From an uncultured Flavobacteriales bacterium (lineage in GTDB: Bacteria > Bacteroidota > Bacteroidia > Flavobacteriales_D > Sanyastnellaceae): DNA of 13,158 bases. Under the pieces are notes generated by a model. That model worked only from the letters and a program-made list of their open reading frames with translations, made no database searches and was not told the origin of the DNA. Both the position numbers and the translations under genes were made by a program. Location: positions 1 through 13,158 of the forward strand of contig CALBSW010000127.1 in the NCBI GenBank assembly GCA_937967465.1, in the 5' to 3' direction. Shown here piece after piece: positions 1 through 5,406 of the stretch; positions within the stretch are counted from its first letter, which is position 1; every line of letters begins with the position of its first letter.

Positions 1-626
1 GTTACGGGGTCCTCGAGGATTGTGGCCTGCGGGGTGAATAAGCGGGAGATGAAGTCGACGTTGTCGCCTGGGGCGGTGACGATGACGCCGCCGTGGCCGA
101 GGTTGATCTGGTCGAATTCGGCGCGGTCGATGGTGATGGCGTCTACCGTGGCCTGGTCCGGGTAGACGAGGACGTAGTCGCGGGCCTTCAAGACGGCAGT
201 GGGAGCGTGGTTCAGAGCATTGGCGATGGGCTCCGGCAATTTGGCCGGCTCCGGTGGTCGTGAGGGGAGGTCCATCTCGAGCCGGCCGTCGTCGGTCTTG
301 CGCACCGTCAGGATGCCGCTGGCGGAGTTGAAGCGAACGGTTTCGGCGTTGGGGGTGATGTGGTGAAGGACGGTGTGGGCGCTGGCGAGGGTTGCGTGGC
401 CGCACAGGTCCATTTCGATGTCAGGGGTGAACCAGCGCAGGTGGAATTCGGCCTCGGGATCGTCCGGGGTGGGGACGATGAACGCGGTCTCGGCCACCGC
501 CATTTCCTGGGCCATTTTCAGCATCCAAGCGTCGTCCGGCCACCGGGTCATGGGGATGACGCAGGCGGGGTTGCCACCGAACGGGTCCAAAGTGAAGGCG
601 TGGATGCGGTAGCAGGTCAGGCTCAT
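1..626 (-). CDS. PhzF-family isomerase/epimerase-like protein, N-terminal part (cut by window edge)
   Basis: The reverse strand from the ATG at 626 reads without a stop to the window edge (208 codons). The protein belongs to the PhzF/diaminopimelate-epimerase-like fold family, whose members are cytosolic isomerases acting on small amino-acid-like substrates. Hallmarks seen: an opening 'AFTLDPFGGNPACV' (about residues 10-23), the 'AETAFI' segment with Glu46 at the place of the PhzF catalytic Glu45, 'LRWFTPDIEMDLCGHATLA' (63-81), and 'LEDPV' at the cut, the start of the family's second-lobe motif EDPxTGSAH. Known members are about 260-300 aa, so roughly a quarter is missing. The start overlaps the stop of the PNGase F-like gene by 4 bp (ATGA), implying translational coupling. 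The substrate cannot be told; most bacterial PhzF-like proteins outside phenazine clusters are uncharacterised, and no phenazine gene is visible here. Confidence 0.9.
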   Translation of the reverse strand, partial: MSLTCYRIHAFTLDPFGGNPACVIPMTRWPDDAWMLKMAQEMAVAETAFIVPTPDDPEAEFHLRWFTPDIEMDLCGHATLASAHTVLHHITPNAETVRFNSASGILTVRKTDDGRLEMDLPSRPPEPAKLPEPIANALNHAPTAVLKARDYVLVYPDQATVDAITIDRAEFDQINLGHGGVIVTAPGDNVDFISRLFTPQATILEDPV

Positions 627-1864
627 GGGTGGTGGAGTATGGCGGCGATGTTCCAGAAGTTGAACGTACTGTCCGTCCAGGATTGAGCGCCGGGAATGGC
701 GATTTCGAGGGTGTGCTCACCGGCGGCGAGGTCGCCGAGTTCGAGGCGGAGGGGTTTCACATCGTCGCCCGGACACCAGTTGGAGCGGCTGAGGTCGGAA
801 GAGGCGACGCGCTCCTCGAGGGTGTCGCCGCGGACGACGTAGGTGGAGGGCCAGAAACCGCTCGTCGGGTTGAACCGACGGTAAGCACCGCAGTCGGTGC
901 GCCATGGGGTCCATCGCTTCAGGGTGTCGCCATCGAGGAGGAGGAGGTGTTCCTGCTCGGTGAATTCATCGCCACCCGCATGGCCGCCGTGGCCGGTGGT
1001 CAGAAAATCGAGGGTGGCGCCCTTTGTGGCGGCGTCGAGGGTGAATGGGACCGTGAGCGGGCCCTCGGGGAAGGCCGTGTAGGGCCGCTGGTCGTGGGCG
1101 AGCTTGGTCGTGTTGAGCAGCGGGTGGGTATGTTGTTCGAGGGCGGCGTCACAGGGCAGGTCACTCTCGTCCATCGTGATGCTGGCGCTCAAGGTGTAGC
1201 CCTCTGCGGTCCAGGTGTCGATGTAGACGCCGACCCACAGCGTATCCGCGTTGGTGAGCCACGACTGCATGTGCGAGAGGTCCGCGGACCAATGGACGCT
1301 GTCGGCCCAGGCGCCGACGGATTCAGGCTTGTAGGCTTGGGCGCGTTCACTGTGGCTGAAGTGGCCGACGCCGAAGGGGGTGATGAAGCGCAGCAACTCC
1401 AGGGCGGGCTCCCGGTTGGCTTCCTCCGTGTCGGACACAATGCCGGCGAAGCGGATGGTGTCGGCATCGCCGCCGTCTTGCATGCGCTGGAGGTAGTCGC
1501 GGCCCGCAGCGTCCGCAAAGGCAAAGAGGGTACCGCTCTTGTCCCCCGGGTCGACGGCGGATTTCAAGCTGACATCTACGGCGATGGCGCACTGGCGGCC
1601 GCGGTGGGGCCGGGGGATGGGTTTCAGCCGGTTGGGGCCCGCATCGAGTCGGTAGTCGCCGCGTTCGGTGAGGATGGTGTCCACGGGCCGGCCGGGCACG
1701 AAGGCAATGGTGTCAGCGGACCACAGGGTCACGGTGTGGTCCCCGAGGGCAGGGAGGTCGTTTCCCCCTTGGCAGGACACGAGCAGGCCCGCGAGGGCAG
1801 CCCAGAGGCTGAGTCGGAAGCCAAGATGGAGGCCAGCACCGAGGCGGAAGGGCAGGCGGGTCAC
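623..1864 (-). CDS. PNGase F-like peptide-N-glycosidase lipoprotein
   Basis: A 413-aa protein starting at a GTG that overlaps the previous stop by 4 bp (GTGA). No other Met codon occurs before residue 128, so GTG is the sensible start. A hydrophobic N-terminus ends in lipobox LVSC (Cys31), predicting an exported lipoprotein. The body resembles peptide-N4-(N-acetyl-beta-glucosaminyl)asparagine amidase F, which cuts N-glycans from glycoproteins. The N-terminal jelly-roll-like half has 'LLRFITPFGVGHF' (157-169) and 'VYIDTWTAEGYTLS' (213-226). The C-terminal half has 'TTGHGGHAGGDEF' (289-301), 'PWRTDCGAYRRFNP' (320-333) and 'SRSNWCPGDDVKP' (359-371). Glu300 may match the PNGase F active-site glutamate, by eye only. 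It sits between a Cys-rich small protein and a PhzF-like gene, probably co-transcribed. Family assignment is good; activity on glycoproteins is inferred. Confidence 0.85.
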   Translation of the reverse strand: MTRLPFRLGAGLHLGFRLSLWAALAGLLVSCQGGNDLPALGDHTVTLWSADTIAFVPGRPVDTILTERGDYRLDAGPNRLKPIPRPHRGRQCAIAVDVSLKSAVDPGDKSGTLFAFADAAGRDYLQRMQDGGDADTIRFAGIVSDTEEANREPALELLRFITPFGVGHFSHSERAQAYKPESVGAWADSVHWSADLSHMQSWLTNADTLWVGVYIDTWTAEGYTLSASITMDESDLPCDAALEQHTHPLLNTTKLAHDQRPYTAFPEGPLTVPFTLDAATKGATLDFLTTGHGGHAGGDEFTEQEHLLLLDGDTLKRWTPWRTDCGAYRRFNPTSGFWPSTYVVRGDTLEERVASSDLSRSNWCPGDDVKPLRLELGDLAAGEHTLEIAIPGAQSWTDSTFNFWNIAAILHHP

Positions 1865-2055
1865 GCGCTGCAGGTCATGTCGGCGCCGCAGCAGAGGGGC
1901 GACTTGATCTTGCCCTCACAGGAGGGGCATCGGGAGACTTGAACGGAAGAACCGTCGGGCAGATCGAGGTGCCCGTTTTCGAGGGGGACGTCGCATTTGG
2001 CGCATTGGGCCTTCACGGACATGCCGCATTGGCCGCAGGAGTAGGTGGCATTCAT
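1861..2055 (-). CDS. Small Cys-rich zinc-ribbon-like protein (64 aa)
   Basis: The ATG at 2055 gives a 64-aa protein with nine cysteines. C7xxC10, C18xxC21 and C43xxC46 are spaced as metal-binding pairs, followed by C55C56 and C62. This suggests two small zinc ribbons or an iron-binding rubredoxin-like site; the function is not recognised. The same frame stays open up to 2163, but such a start would lie upstream of, and read through, an intrinsic terminator at 2075-2101. ATG 2055 is therefore preferred. An ATATTG box lies 5 nt upstream of this ATG. The gene ends in a GTGA overlap with the PNGase F-like gene, so it appears to head a three-gene unit (zinc ribbon, PNGase F-like, PhzF-like). A role in sulfur or metal handling linked to the neighbouring cysteine operon is possible but unsupported. 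Confidence 0.75.
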   Translation of the reverse strand: MNATYSCGQCGMSVKAQCAKCDVPLENGHLDLPDGSSVQVSRCPSCEGKIKSPLCCGADMTCSA

Positions 2056-2074
2056 GAAGACAATATCGGAAATG

Positions 2075-2101
2075 AAAAAGCCCCGTTGTTGCAGGGCTTT
2101 T
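2075..2101 (-). terminator. Intrinsic terminator after the cysteine/sulfur-carrier operon
   Basis: On the minus strand an 8-bp stem AAAAGCCC / GGGCTTTT (plus positions 2094-2101 and 2076-2083) encloses a 10-nt loop and runs into a T-tract (TTTTT, 2079-2075). It lies about 60 nt after the stop of the MoeZ-like gene (2160) and before the preferred start of the 64-aa protein (2055). It thus separates the sulfur operon from the following transcription unit. The A-rich 5' side could also give weak activity on the plus strand. Confidence 0.75.
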
Positions 2102-2159
2102 CGGGTTGAGGGAATGCCGGCCGGGATGACCTCGCTCCACAAGGGTATCGTGGATTGGG

Positions 2160-3320
2160 TCAATACCGAGCGAGCGCCGGATCCACCTGCTCTTGCCAGG
2201 CGAGGATGCCGCCCTTCAAGTTGAGGAGGTTGTCGAAACCGTGTTCGTCTTCGAGCATCCGGATGACCCGCGCCGACCGCACGCCGCTCCGGCAGTGGAC
2301 CACGACTGGCTGATCCCGAGGGATGTCGCCCACGCGTTCCGGCACGGTGTCCTGCGGCATCAGGGTGCCGCCCATCTCGGCGATGGCGTACTCGTAGGGC
2401 TCCCGCACATCGAGAACCAAAGGAGGCGCACTGCCTTTGAGCTGTTCGGCGAGTTCCGCGGGGGAGATTTCCTTCACGGCGCGCTCTTGGACCGGCGCCT
2501 CCCCGAGGCCGCAGAACATCTCGTAGTCGATGAGTTCGGTCTGCGTCGGGTTGTCGCCCGTCAGCGGGTTCTTGGGGTTGGCGCGGACCTTGAGGGTGCG
2601 CGTCCCGAACGTGGCGGCGTCGAACAGGAAGAGCCGCCCGTCGAGTACATCGCCAACTCCGCTGATCACCTTGATGACCTCGAGGGCCTGCAGCGACCCG
2701 AGAATACCGGGCAGCACGCCGATCACGCCGCCTTCACTGCAGCTGGGCACGAGGCCCGGGGGCGGCGGGGACGGGAAAAGGTCTCGGTAGTTGGGACCCC
2801 GTGTACCGTCCGGTCGGAGGTGGTTGAACACGCTGCACTGGCCTTCGAACCGGTAGATGCTGGCGTAGACATTGGTTTTGCCGGCCAGGACGCAGGCGTC
2901 GTTGACCAGGTAGCGCGTCGGGAAATTGTCCGTGCCATCGGCCACGACATCGTACTGTTCAATGAGCTCAAGGGCGTTCTCGGACGTGATGCGGGTCTCG
3001 TGCACGGTCACGTCGATGTGGGGATTCAAGGCGAGGATCCGCTCTTTGGCGCTTTGCGCCTTGGAGGCACCCACTTGATCGACGCCGAACAGCACTTGAC
3101 GCTGCAGGTTGTGGTCCTCGATCACGTCGAAGTCGACGATGCCGATGTGGCCCACGCCGGCTGCCGCGAGGTACATGAGCATCGGGCTGCCCAGTCCGCC
3201 GGATCCGATGACAAGCACATGGGCTTCCTTGAGTTTCCGCTGTCCCTCGAGGTTGAATTCGGGGATGATGAGGTGCCGGCTGTAGCGTTCCAGCTCGGCC
3301 TTGGTGAATGGATTGACCAT
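2160..3320 (-). CDS. moeZ: MoeZ-like sulfur-carrier adenylyltransferase/sulfurtransferase (ThiF/MoeB E1 + rhodanese)
   Basis: A 386-aa cytosolic enzyme predicted to adenylate the C-terminal glycine of a MoaD/CysO-type carrier and convert it to a thiocarboxylate. The ATG at 3320 is chosen because the protein then starts with the usual 'ELERYSRHLIIPEF' and lies 4 nt after the carrier stop. The in-frame extension up to 3545 has a low-complexity composition and overlaps the carrier gene. ThiF/MoeB domain about 9-245: nucleotide loop GSGGLGSP (39-46), 'DGTDNFPTRYLVND' (128-141), and 'PSCSEGGVIGVLPG' (192-205), where Cys194 matches the persulfide-forming Cys of ThiF/Uba4. The CxxC zinc pairs of classical MoeB are not seen, as in MoeZ. 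Rhodanese domain about 285-380 with active loop 'VHCRSGVRS' (Cys343) and 'GGILAW'. Last gene of the operon, followed by a terminator. The exact E1 partner is inferred from the adjacent carrier gene. Confidence 0.9.
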   Translation of the reverse strand: MVNPFTKAELERYSRHLIIPEFNLEGQRKLKEAHVLVIGSGGLGSPMLMYLAAAGVGHIGIVDFDVIEDHNLQRQVLFGVDQVGASKAQSAKERILALNPHIDVTVHETRITSENALELIEQYDVVADGTDNFPTRYLVNDACVLAGKTNVYASIYRFEGQCSVFNHLRPDGTRGPNYRDLFPSPPPPGLVPSCSEGGVIGVLPGILGSLQALEVIKVISGVGDVLDGRLFLFDAATFGTRTLKVRANPKNPLTGDNPTQTELIDYEMFCGLGEAPVQERAVKEISPAELAEQLKGSAPPLVLDVREPYEYAIAEMGGTLMPQDTVPERVGDIPRDQPVVVHCRSGVRSARVIRMLEDEHGFDNLLNLKGGILAWQEQVDPALARY

Positions 3321-3324
3321 GGGT

Positions 3325-3603
3325 TCAGGACATGCCGCCAGCGATGGCGGGGATGATGCTGACTTGGCTGCCAGGCGCGAGGGCCGTAGCGGTGCCGTCG
3401 AGTTCGTGGATGTCTTCGTCTCCGACGTAGACGCGGATGAACGAGCGCAAGTCGCCGTCGGCATCGTAGAGGTGCGGACGGAGGCCTTCGTGGGCACTGA
3501 CGAGGTCGTCGAGCAGGCCTTTGACGTGGCTGGCAGGCGATTCAAATTGGCCGGCGCCGCCGGTGAATTTGCGCAAGGGGGTGGGGATGAGAATGGAATT
3601 CAT
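3325..3603 (-). CDS. cysO: CysO/MoaD-family sulfur-carrier protein with C-terminal Gly-Gly-Met-Ser
   Basis: A 92-aa ubiquitin-fold carrier protein. The segment 'FIRVYVGDEDIHELDG' (about 55-70) and the C-terminal 'PGSQVSIIPAIAGG' are typical of MoaD/CysO. In the pathway known from Mycobacterium tuberculosis, CysO carries sulfide as a thiocarboxylate, CysM attaches the sulfur to a serine-derived acceptor, and Mec hydrolyses the CysO-cysteine adduct. Unusually, the protein does not stop at the diglycine: GGC GGC is followed by ATG TCC TGA, giving GGMS. Two residues must be removed before adenylation could occur; a JAMM peptidase, encoded immediately upstream, is the obvious candidate. A 35-nt gap separates it from that peptidase gene and 4 nt from the MoeZ-like gene. 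A carrier for molybdopterin or thiamin is less likely given the cysM and mec neighbours. Confidence 0.88.
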   Translation of the reverse strand: MNSILIPTPLRKFTGGAGQFESPASHVKGLLDDLVSAHEGLRPHLYDADGDLRSFIRVYVGDEDIHELDGTATALAPGSQVSIIPAIAGGMS

Positions 3604-3638
3604 GGGTGGGGAATGTTGGGATGAGGGTCAAATGCGTT

Positions 3639-4178
3639 TCAATGCAGGATTCGGAGGGATTCTTCCGAGAAGCGGGCAGGGTCGTCGAGTTGCCATGAAC
3701 GGGTTTCGACGACCTGAGGTTTCGTTGTCGATCCGTCGACAGCCAGAATGACGTAGCTCAGGTGGGGCCACGCTCCGACGAGATCGTGGGTGCTCGGGAT
3801 GGCACGGTGGTCCGGATGGCTGTGGTAGATGCCGAGCACTTCCAGTCCGAGTGTGGCAGCGGCGCGTTCTGCTTGAACGAAATCCAAAGGGGTCATCTGA
3901 AACCGGCGGAGTTGGTCTTCTCCGGCGCGGTTGTCTACCTCTCGCACGACCGTGAGTGACCGTTGTCCATCGGCATCGCTTCCGAGGAGAAAGCCGCAGC
4001 CTTCGCCGGGATAGGCGGCGAGGCAGGTCGATTCCATGGCCACCTGAACGTCCTGAGACCACACGAGAGGGAGGGCCGAGGGGTGCATGTGGCCGGAATG
4101 GGATTGCGCACAACCGGTCGGAAGCCCGAGGTGGCCGAGGTTCGGTCGGTTGGACAAAGGGGGAATGCGTCGCGTCAT
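3639..4178 (-). CDS. mec: Mec-like JAMM (MPN+) metallopeptidase for the sulfur carrier
   Basis: JAB/MPN-family zinc peptidase. From ATG 4178 the protein has 179 aa. The key residues are Glu59 in 'EGCGFLLG' and the JAMM motif 'HSHPDHRAIPSTHD' (His119, His121, Ser129, Asp132). In the family, Mec+ releases cysteine from CysO-Cys, and QbsD-type relatives trim residues after the carrier's Gly-Gly. Both jobs fit here, since the next gene is a carrier ending GGMS. ATG 4178 lies 2 nt after the cysM stop, suggesting tight coupling. The first 30 residues are not family-like, and an internal ATG at 4088 gives a 149-aa protein of typical Mec length, so the true start is uncertain. A TTG at 4184 is less likely. 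Cytosolic, with no signal peptide. Confidence 0.88.
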   Translation of the reverse strand: MTRRIPPLSNRPNLGHLGLPTGCAQSHSGHMHPSALPLVWSQDVQVAMESTCLAAYPGEGCGFLLGSDADGQRSLTVVREVDNRAGEDQLRRFQMTPLDFVQAERAAATLGLEVLGIYHSHPDHRAIPSTHDLVGAWPHLSYVILAVDGSTTKPQVVETRSWQLDDPARFSEESLRILH

Positions 4179-4180
4179 GA

Positions 4181-5119
4181 TCAAAAGAGGTGTTGGATGA
4201 CTTCGCCATACTTGGAAGCGTCATCGGCGAGGGTCGTCACGACGGTGCCGTGCGTGAGGCCTTCGGCCACACTGCGTGCGGCTGCAAGGTTGGCCGCAGC
4301 CGAGGGGCTCAGGAGCAGCCCTTCATTTCGCGCCACTTCCTTCAGGGTGCGGTAGGCGGCTTCCGTGCTCACCGTGCGGTGCGCATCGGCGATGCTGTGG
4401 TCGTGGATCTCCGGGACCCGTGCTGTTTCGAGGTGTTTCCATCCTTCCAAACCGTGCAGCGCGCTTTCGGGTTGGAATGCGATGCAAGCGATGTCGGGAT
4501 TGAATTCCTTGAGCCGCAGGGTCGTGCCGTTGAACGTGCCAGTGGTGCCCAGACCGGCCACGAAGTGGGTGACGTCCCCACCGGTTTGCATCCAGATCTC
4601 CCCCGCGGTTCCATGGTAATGGGCCATGCGGTTGGCGCTGTGGGCGTATTGATCGAGGTAGTAATAGCGGTCGGGGTGGGCCTCCACCAAAGCGCGGCAT
4701 TCCGCCTGTGCACCGTCGGTGGCCTCGAAGGGACTGGTTTCGATGACGGTCACACCGAGCGCCCGGAGCATCTGTTTCCGTTCGGCACTGGCGTTGGCAG
4801 GCAGGCAGAGGGTGAGGCGCAAGCCCAATGCGGCGCACAGGGCGCCATAGGCGATGCCGGTGTTGCCACTGCTGGCATCGAGCAATTGCTTGCCCTGGCT
4901 GGCGGGATCGAGCAGTGCAGCGCCCAGAATGGCATGTGCAGCACGCGCCTTGACGCTGCCGCCAATCTGGTGCCATTCCAGTTTGGCCGCAATGCGGACA
5001 TCAGGCGCAAGGTCTTCGGTGAGGGAGGGCAACTCGATCAGGGGGGTGTTGCCGACCCGTTGCGCCAACGCGCGGTGCCGTTGGAGCAGGATGTCATGGG
5101 GAAGGGTGGAGGCCGTCAT
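4181..5119 (-). CDS. cysM: CysM/CysK-family PLP-dependent cysteine synthase, probably carrier-linked
   Basis: A 312-aa fold-type II PLP enzyme of the cysteine synthase family. 'KLEWHQIGGSVKARAA' (46-61) holds the PLP lysine, Lys57. 'SSGNTGIA' (83-90) is the substrate/carboxylate loop, and 'FVAGLGTTGTF' (186-196) is the phosphate-binding loop and matches the M. tuberculosis CysM version from memory. 'SPSAAANLAA' (271-280) contributes the PLP pyridine-nitrogen serine. It should form cysteine from an activated serine, with sulfide or a carrier thiocarboxylate as sulfur donor. In M. tuberculosis CysM, Arg220 (sequence EPRYG) selects O-phosphoserine; the equivalent here appears to be 'QPESAL' (217-222) with no Arg, so the acceptor could be O-acetylserine or another substrate. 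It is the first structural gene of the sulfur operon and is preceded by a poly-Cys leader ORF and an attenuator-like terminator. The ATG at 5119 is unambiguous. Confidence 0.9.
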   Translation of the reverse strand: MTASTLPHDILLQRHRALAQRVGNTPLIELPSLTEDLAPDVRIAAKLEWHQIGGSVKARAAHAILGAALLDPASQGKQLLDASSGNTGIAYGALCAALGLRLTLCLPANASAERKQMLRALGVTVIETSPFEATDGAQAECRALVEAHPDRYYYLDQYAHSANRMAHYHGTAGEIWMQTGGDVTHFVAGLGTTGTFNGTTLRLKEFNPDIACIAFQPESALHGLEGWKHLETARVPEIHDHSIADAHRTVSTEAAYRTLKEVARNEGLLLSPSAAANLAAARSVAEGLTHGTVVTTLADDASKYGEVIQHLF

Positions 5120-5131
5120 GGGGCTTGGAAT

Positions 5132-5168
5132 ACAACAAAAAGGCCCCCTGCATACGCAAGGGGCCTTC
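5132..5168 (-). terminator. Strong intrinsic terminator (attenuator) directly upstream of cysM
   Basis: On the minus strand the 5' arm AAGGCCCCTTGC (5167-5156) pairs with GCAGGGGGCCTT (5151-5140) around a GTAT tetraloop: 12 bp with one T-G wobble. A T-rich tract (TTT G TT) follows, ending about 12 nt before the cysM ATG at 5119. It points into cysM, not away from it, and the only thing ahead of it on this strand is the short poly-Cys ORF. That makes it a leader attenuator, not an end-of-gene terminator. On the plus strand no T-tract follows the hairpin. Confidence 0.85.
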
Positions 5169-5227
5169 GATGGGTTTCTGTTTCAGGAGTGGAATCAACG
5201 CGCACCACCCCGGAAGCCCATGGCCCC
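5160..5227 (-). promoter_or_regulatory. Predicted antiterminator pairing in the cysM leader
   Basis: The leader RNA segment GGGGCCATGGG (5227-5217), starting 9 nt after the last Cys codon, is complementary to CCCAT(CGAA)GGCCCC (5174-5160). This gives 5 + 6 bp with a 4-nt CGAA bulge. The second strand includes the 5' arm of the terminator hairpin, so the two structures exclude each other. A ribosome stalled in the first four or so Cys codons would leave GGGGCC free to form the antiterminator; a ribosome translating through would disrupt it and allow termination. This is pairing seen by eye, with no energy calculation. Confidence 0.6.
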
Positions 5228-5269
5228 TGGGGGAATACAACAACAGCAGCAGCAGTTGAAACGCGTCAT
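5195..5269 (-). CDS. Poly-cysteine leader peptide (24 aa) of the cysM attenuator
   Basis: A small ORF from the ATG at 5269 to the TGA at 5197-5195, reading MTRFN, six consecutive Cys, then IPPGAMGFRGGAR. The Cys codons (5254-5237) are three TGC followed by three TGT. It lies 28 nt before the terminator hairpin arm and 75 nt before cysM, on the same strand. Leader peptides rich in the operon's end-product amino acid act as ribosome-stalling sensors of charged tRNA (trp, his and leu attenuators); poly-Cys upstream ORFs ahead of sulfur genes are known in mycobacteria. The peptide itself probably has no function. There is no clear Shine-Dalgarno sequence. A TATATTG box 5 nt upstream of the ATG could place the transcript start at or near the ATG (leaderless), which is inference. 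Confidence 0.75.
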   Translation of the reverse strand: MTRFNCCCCCCIPPGAMGFRGGAR

Positions 5270-5274
5270 GACAT

Positions 5275-5281
5275 CAATATA
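5275..5281 (-). promoter_or_regulatory. Candidate -7 promoter box for the leader/cysM operon
   Basis: TATATTG on the minus strand, 5 nt before the leader ATG. It resembles the Bacteroidota -7 consensus TAnnTTTG but lacks one T, and no clear TTTG/TTG -33 element is visible about 19-21 nt upstream. If it is real, transcription would begin almost at the ATG. A similar ATATTG occurs 5 nt before the ATG of the 64-aa protein at 2055. Confidence 0.3.
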
Positions 5282-5406
5282 CGACGTTTTTGTTGGAATT
5301 ACACATTATGGAATTCATGAGGGAAGACGCCCCGATGGATGAGGAAGGTCATTGGGGTGGGGGAAGGCGTCGTGGACTTTCAGACTTCACTTCAACATCC
5401 ATTCTC

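Larger units (their letters stand above)
5127..5243. repeat. 12-nt direct repeat flanking the cysM attenuator
   Basis: GGAATACAACAA occurs at 5127-5138, just before the cysM start, and again at 5232-5243, inside the poly-Cys codons of the leader ORF. On the transcribed strand both read TTGTTGTATTCC. One copy covers the last Cys codons and the other spans the terminator T-tract and the sequence before the cysM start. It may be chance from the TGT-rich sequence or a leftover duplication. Confidence 0.6.

Noticed and set aside
629..1942. Long plus-strand open frame (over 430 codons) opposite the PNGase F-like gene
   Set aside because: It is the antisense shadow of a GC-rich gene: composition is Gly/Val/Glu-heavy with no recognisable motif, while the minus-strand frame has clear family motifs and a lipobox. 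The same applies to long plus-strand frames at 2193-3356, 4190-5320, 5880-7310, 7283-8254, 8104-9075, 10035-11702 and 11718-12452.
3321..3545. 75-residue N-terminal extension of the MoeZ-like protein
   Set aside because: The extension is Ser/Thr/Ala low-complexity sequence that overlaps the carrier gene in another frame. The family-typical N-terminus begins at ATG 3320.
3628..4224. 198-codon minus-strand frame overlapping the JAMM peptidase
   Set aside because: It is Arg/Pro-rich with no motif; the overlapping frame carries the JAMM residues.
5237..5254. (CAG)n/(CAA)n microsatellite coding poly-Gln on the plus strand
   Set aside because: The plus-strand poly-Gln frame has no family resemblance. 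The same bases on the minus strand form the Cys codons of a short ORF placed exactly where an attenuator leader would be.
5130..5270. SAM, TPP or other metabolite riboswitch upstream of cysM
   Set aside because: No conserved riboswitch core was recognised; the leader ORF with Cys codons explains the terminator better.
5290..5406. Upstream start for the methyltransferase
   Set aside because: The added residues are Gly/Arg/Asp-rich and unlike the family. ATG 5407 gives a protein of typical domain extent.
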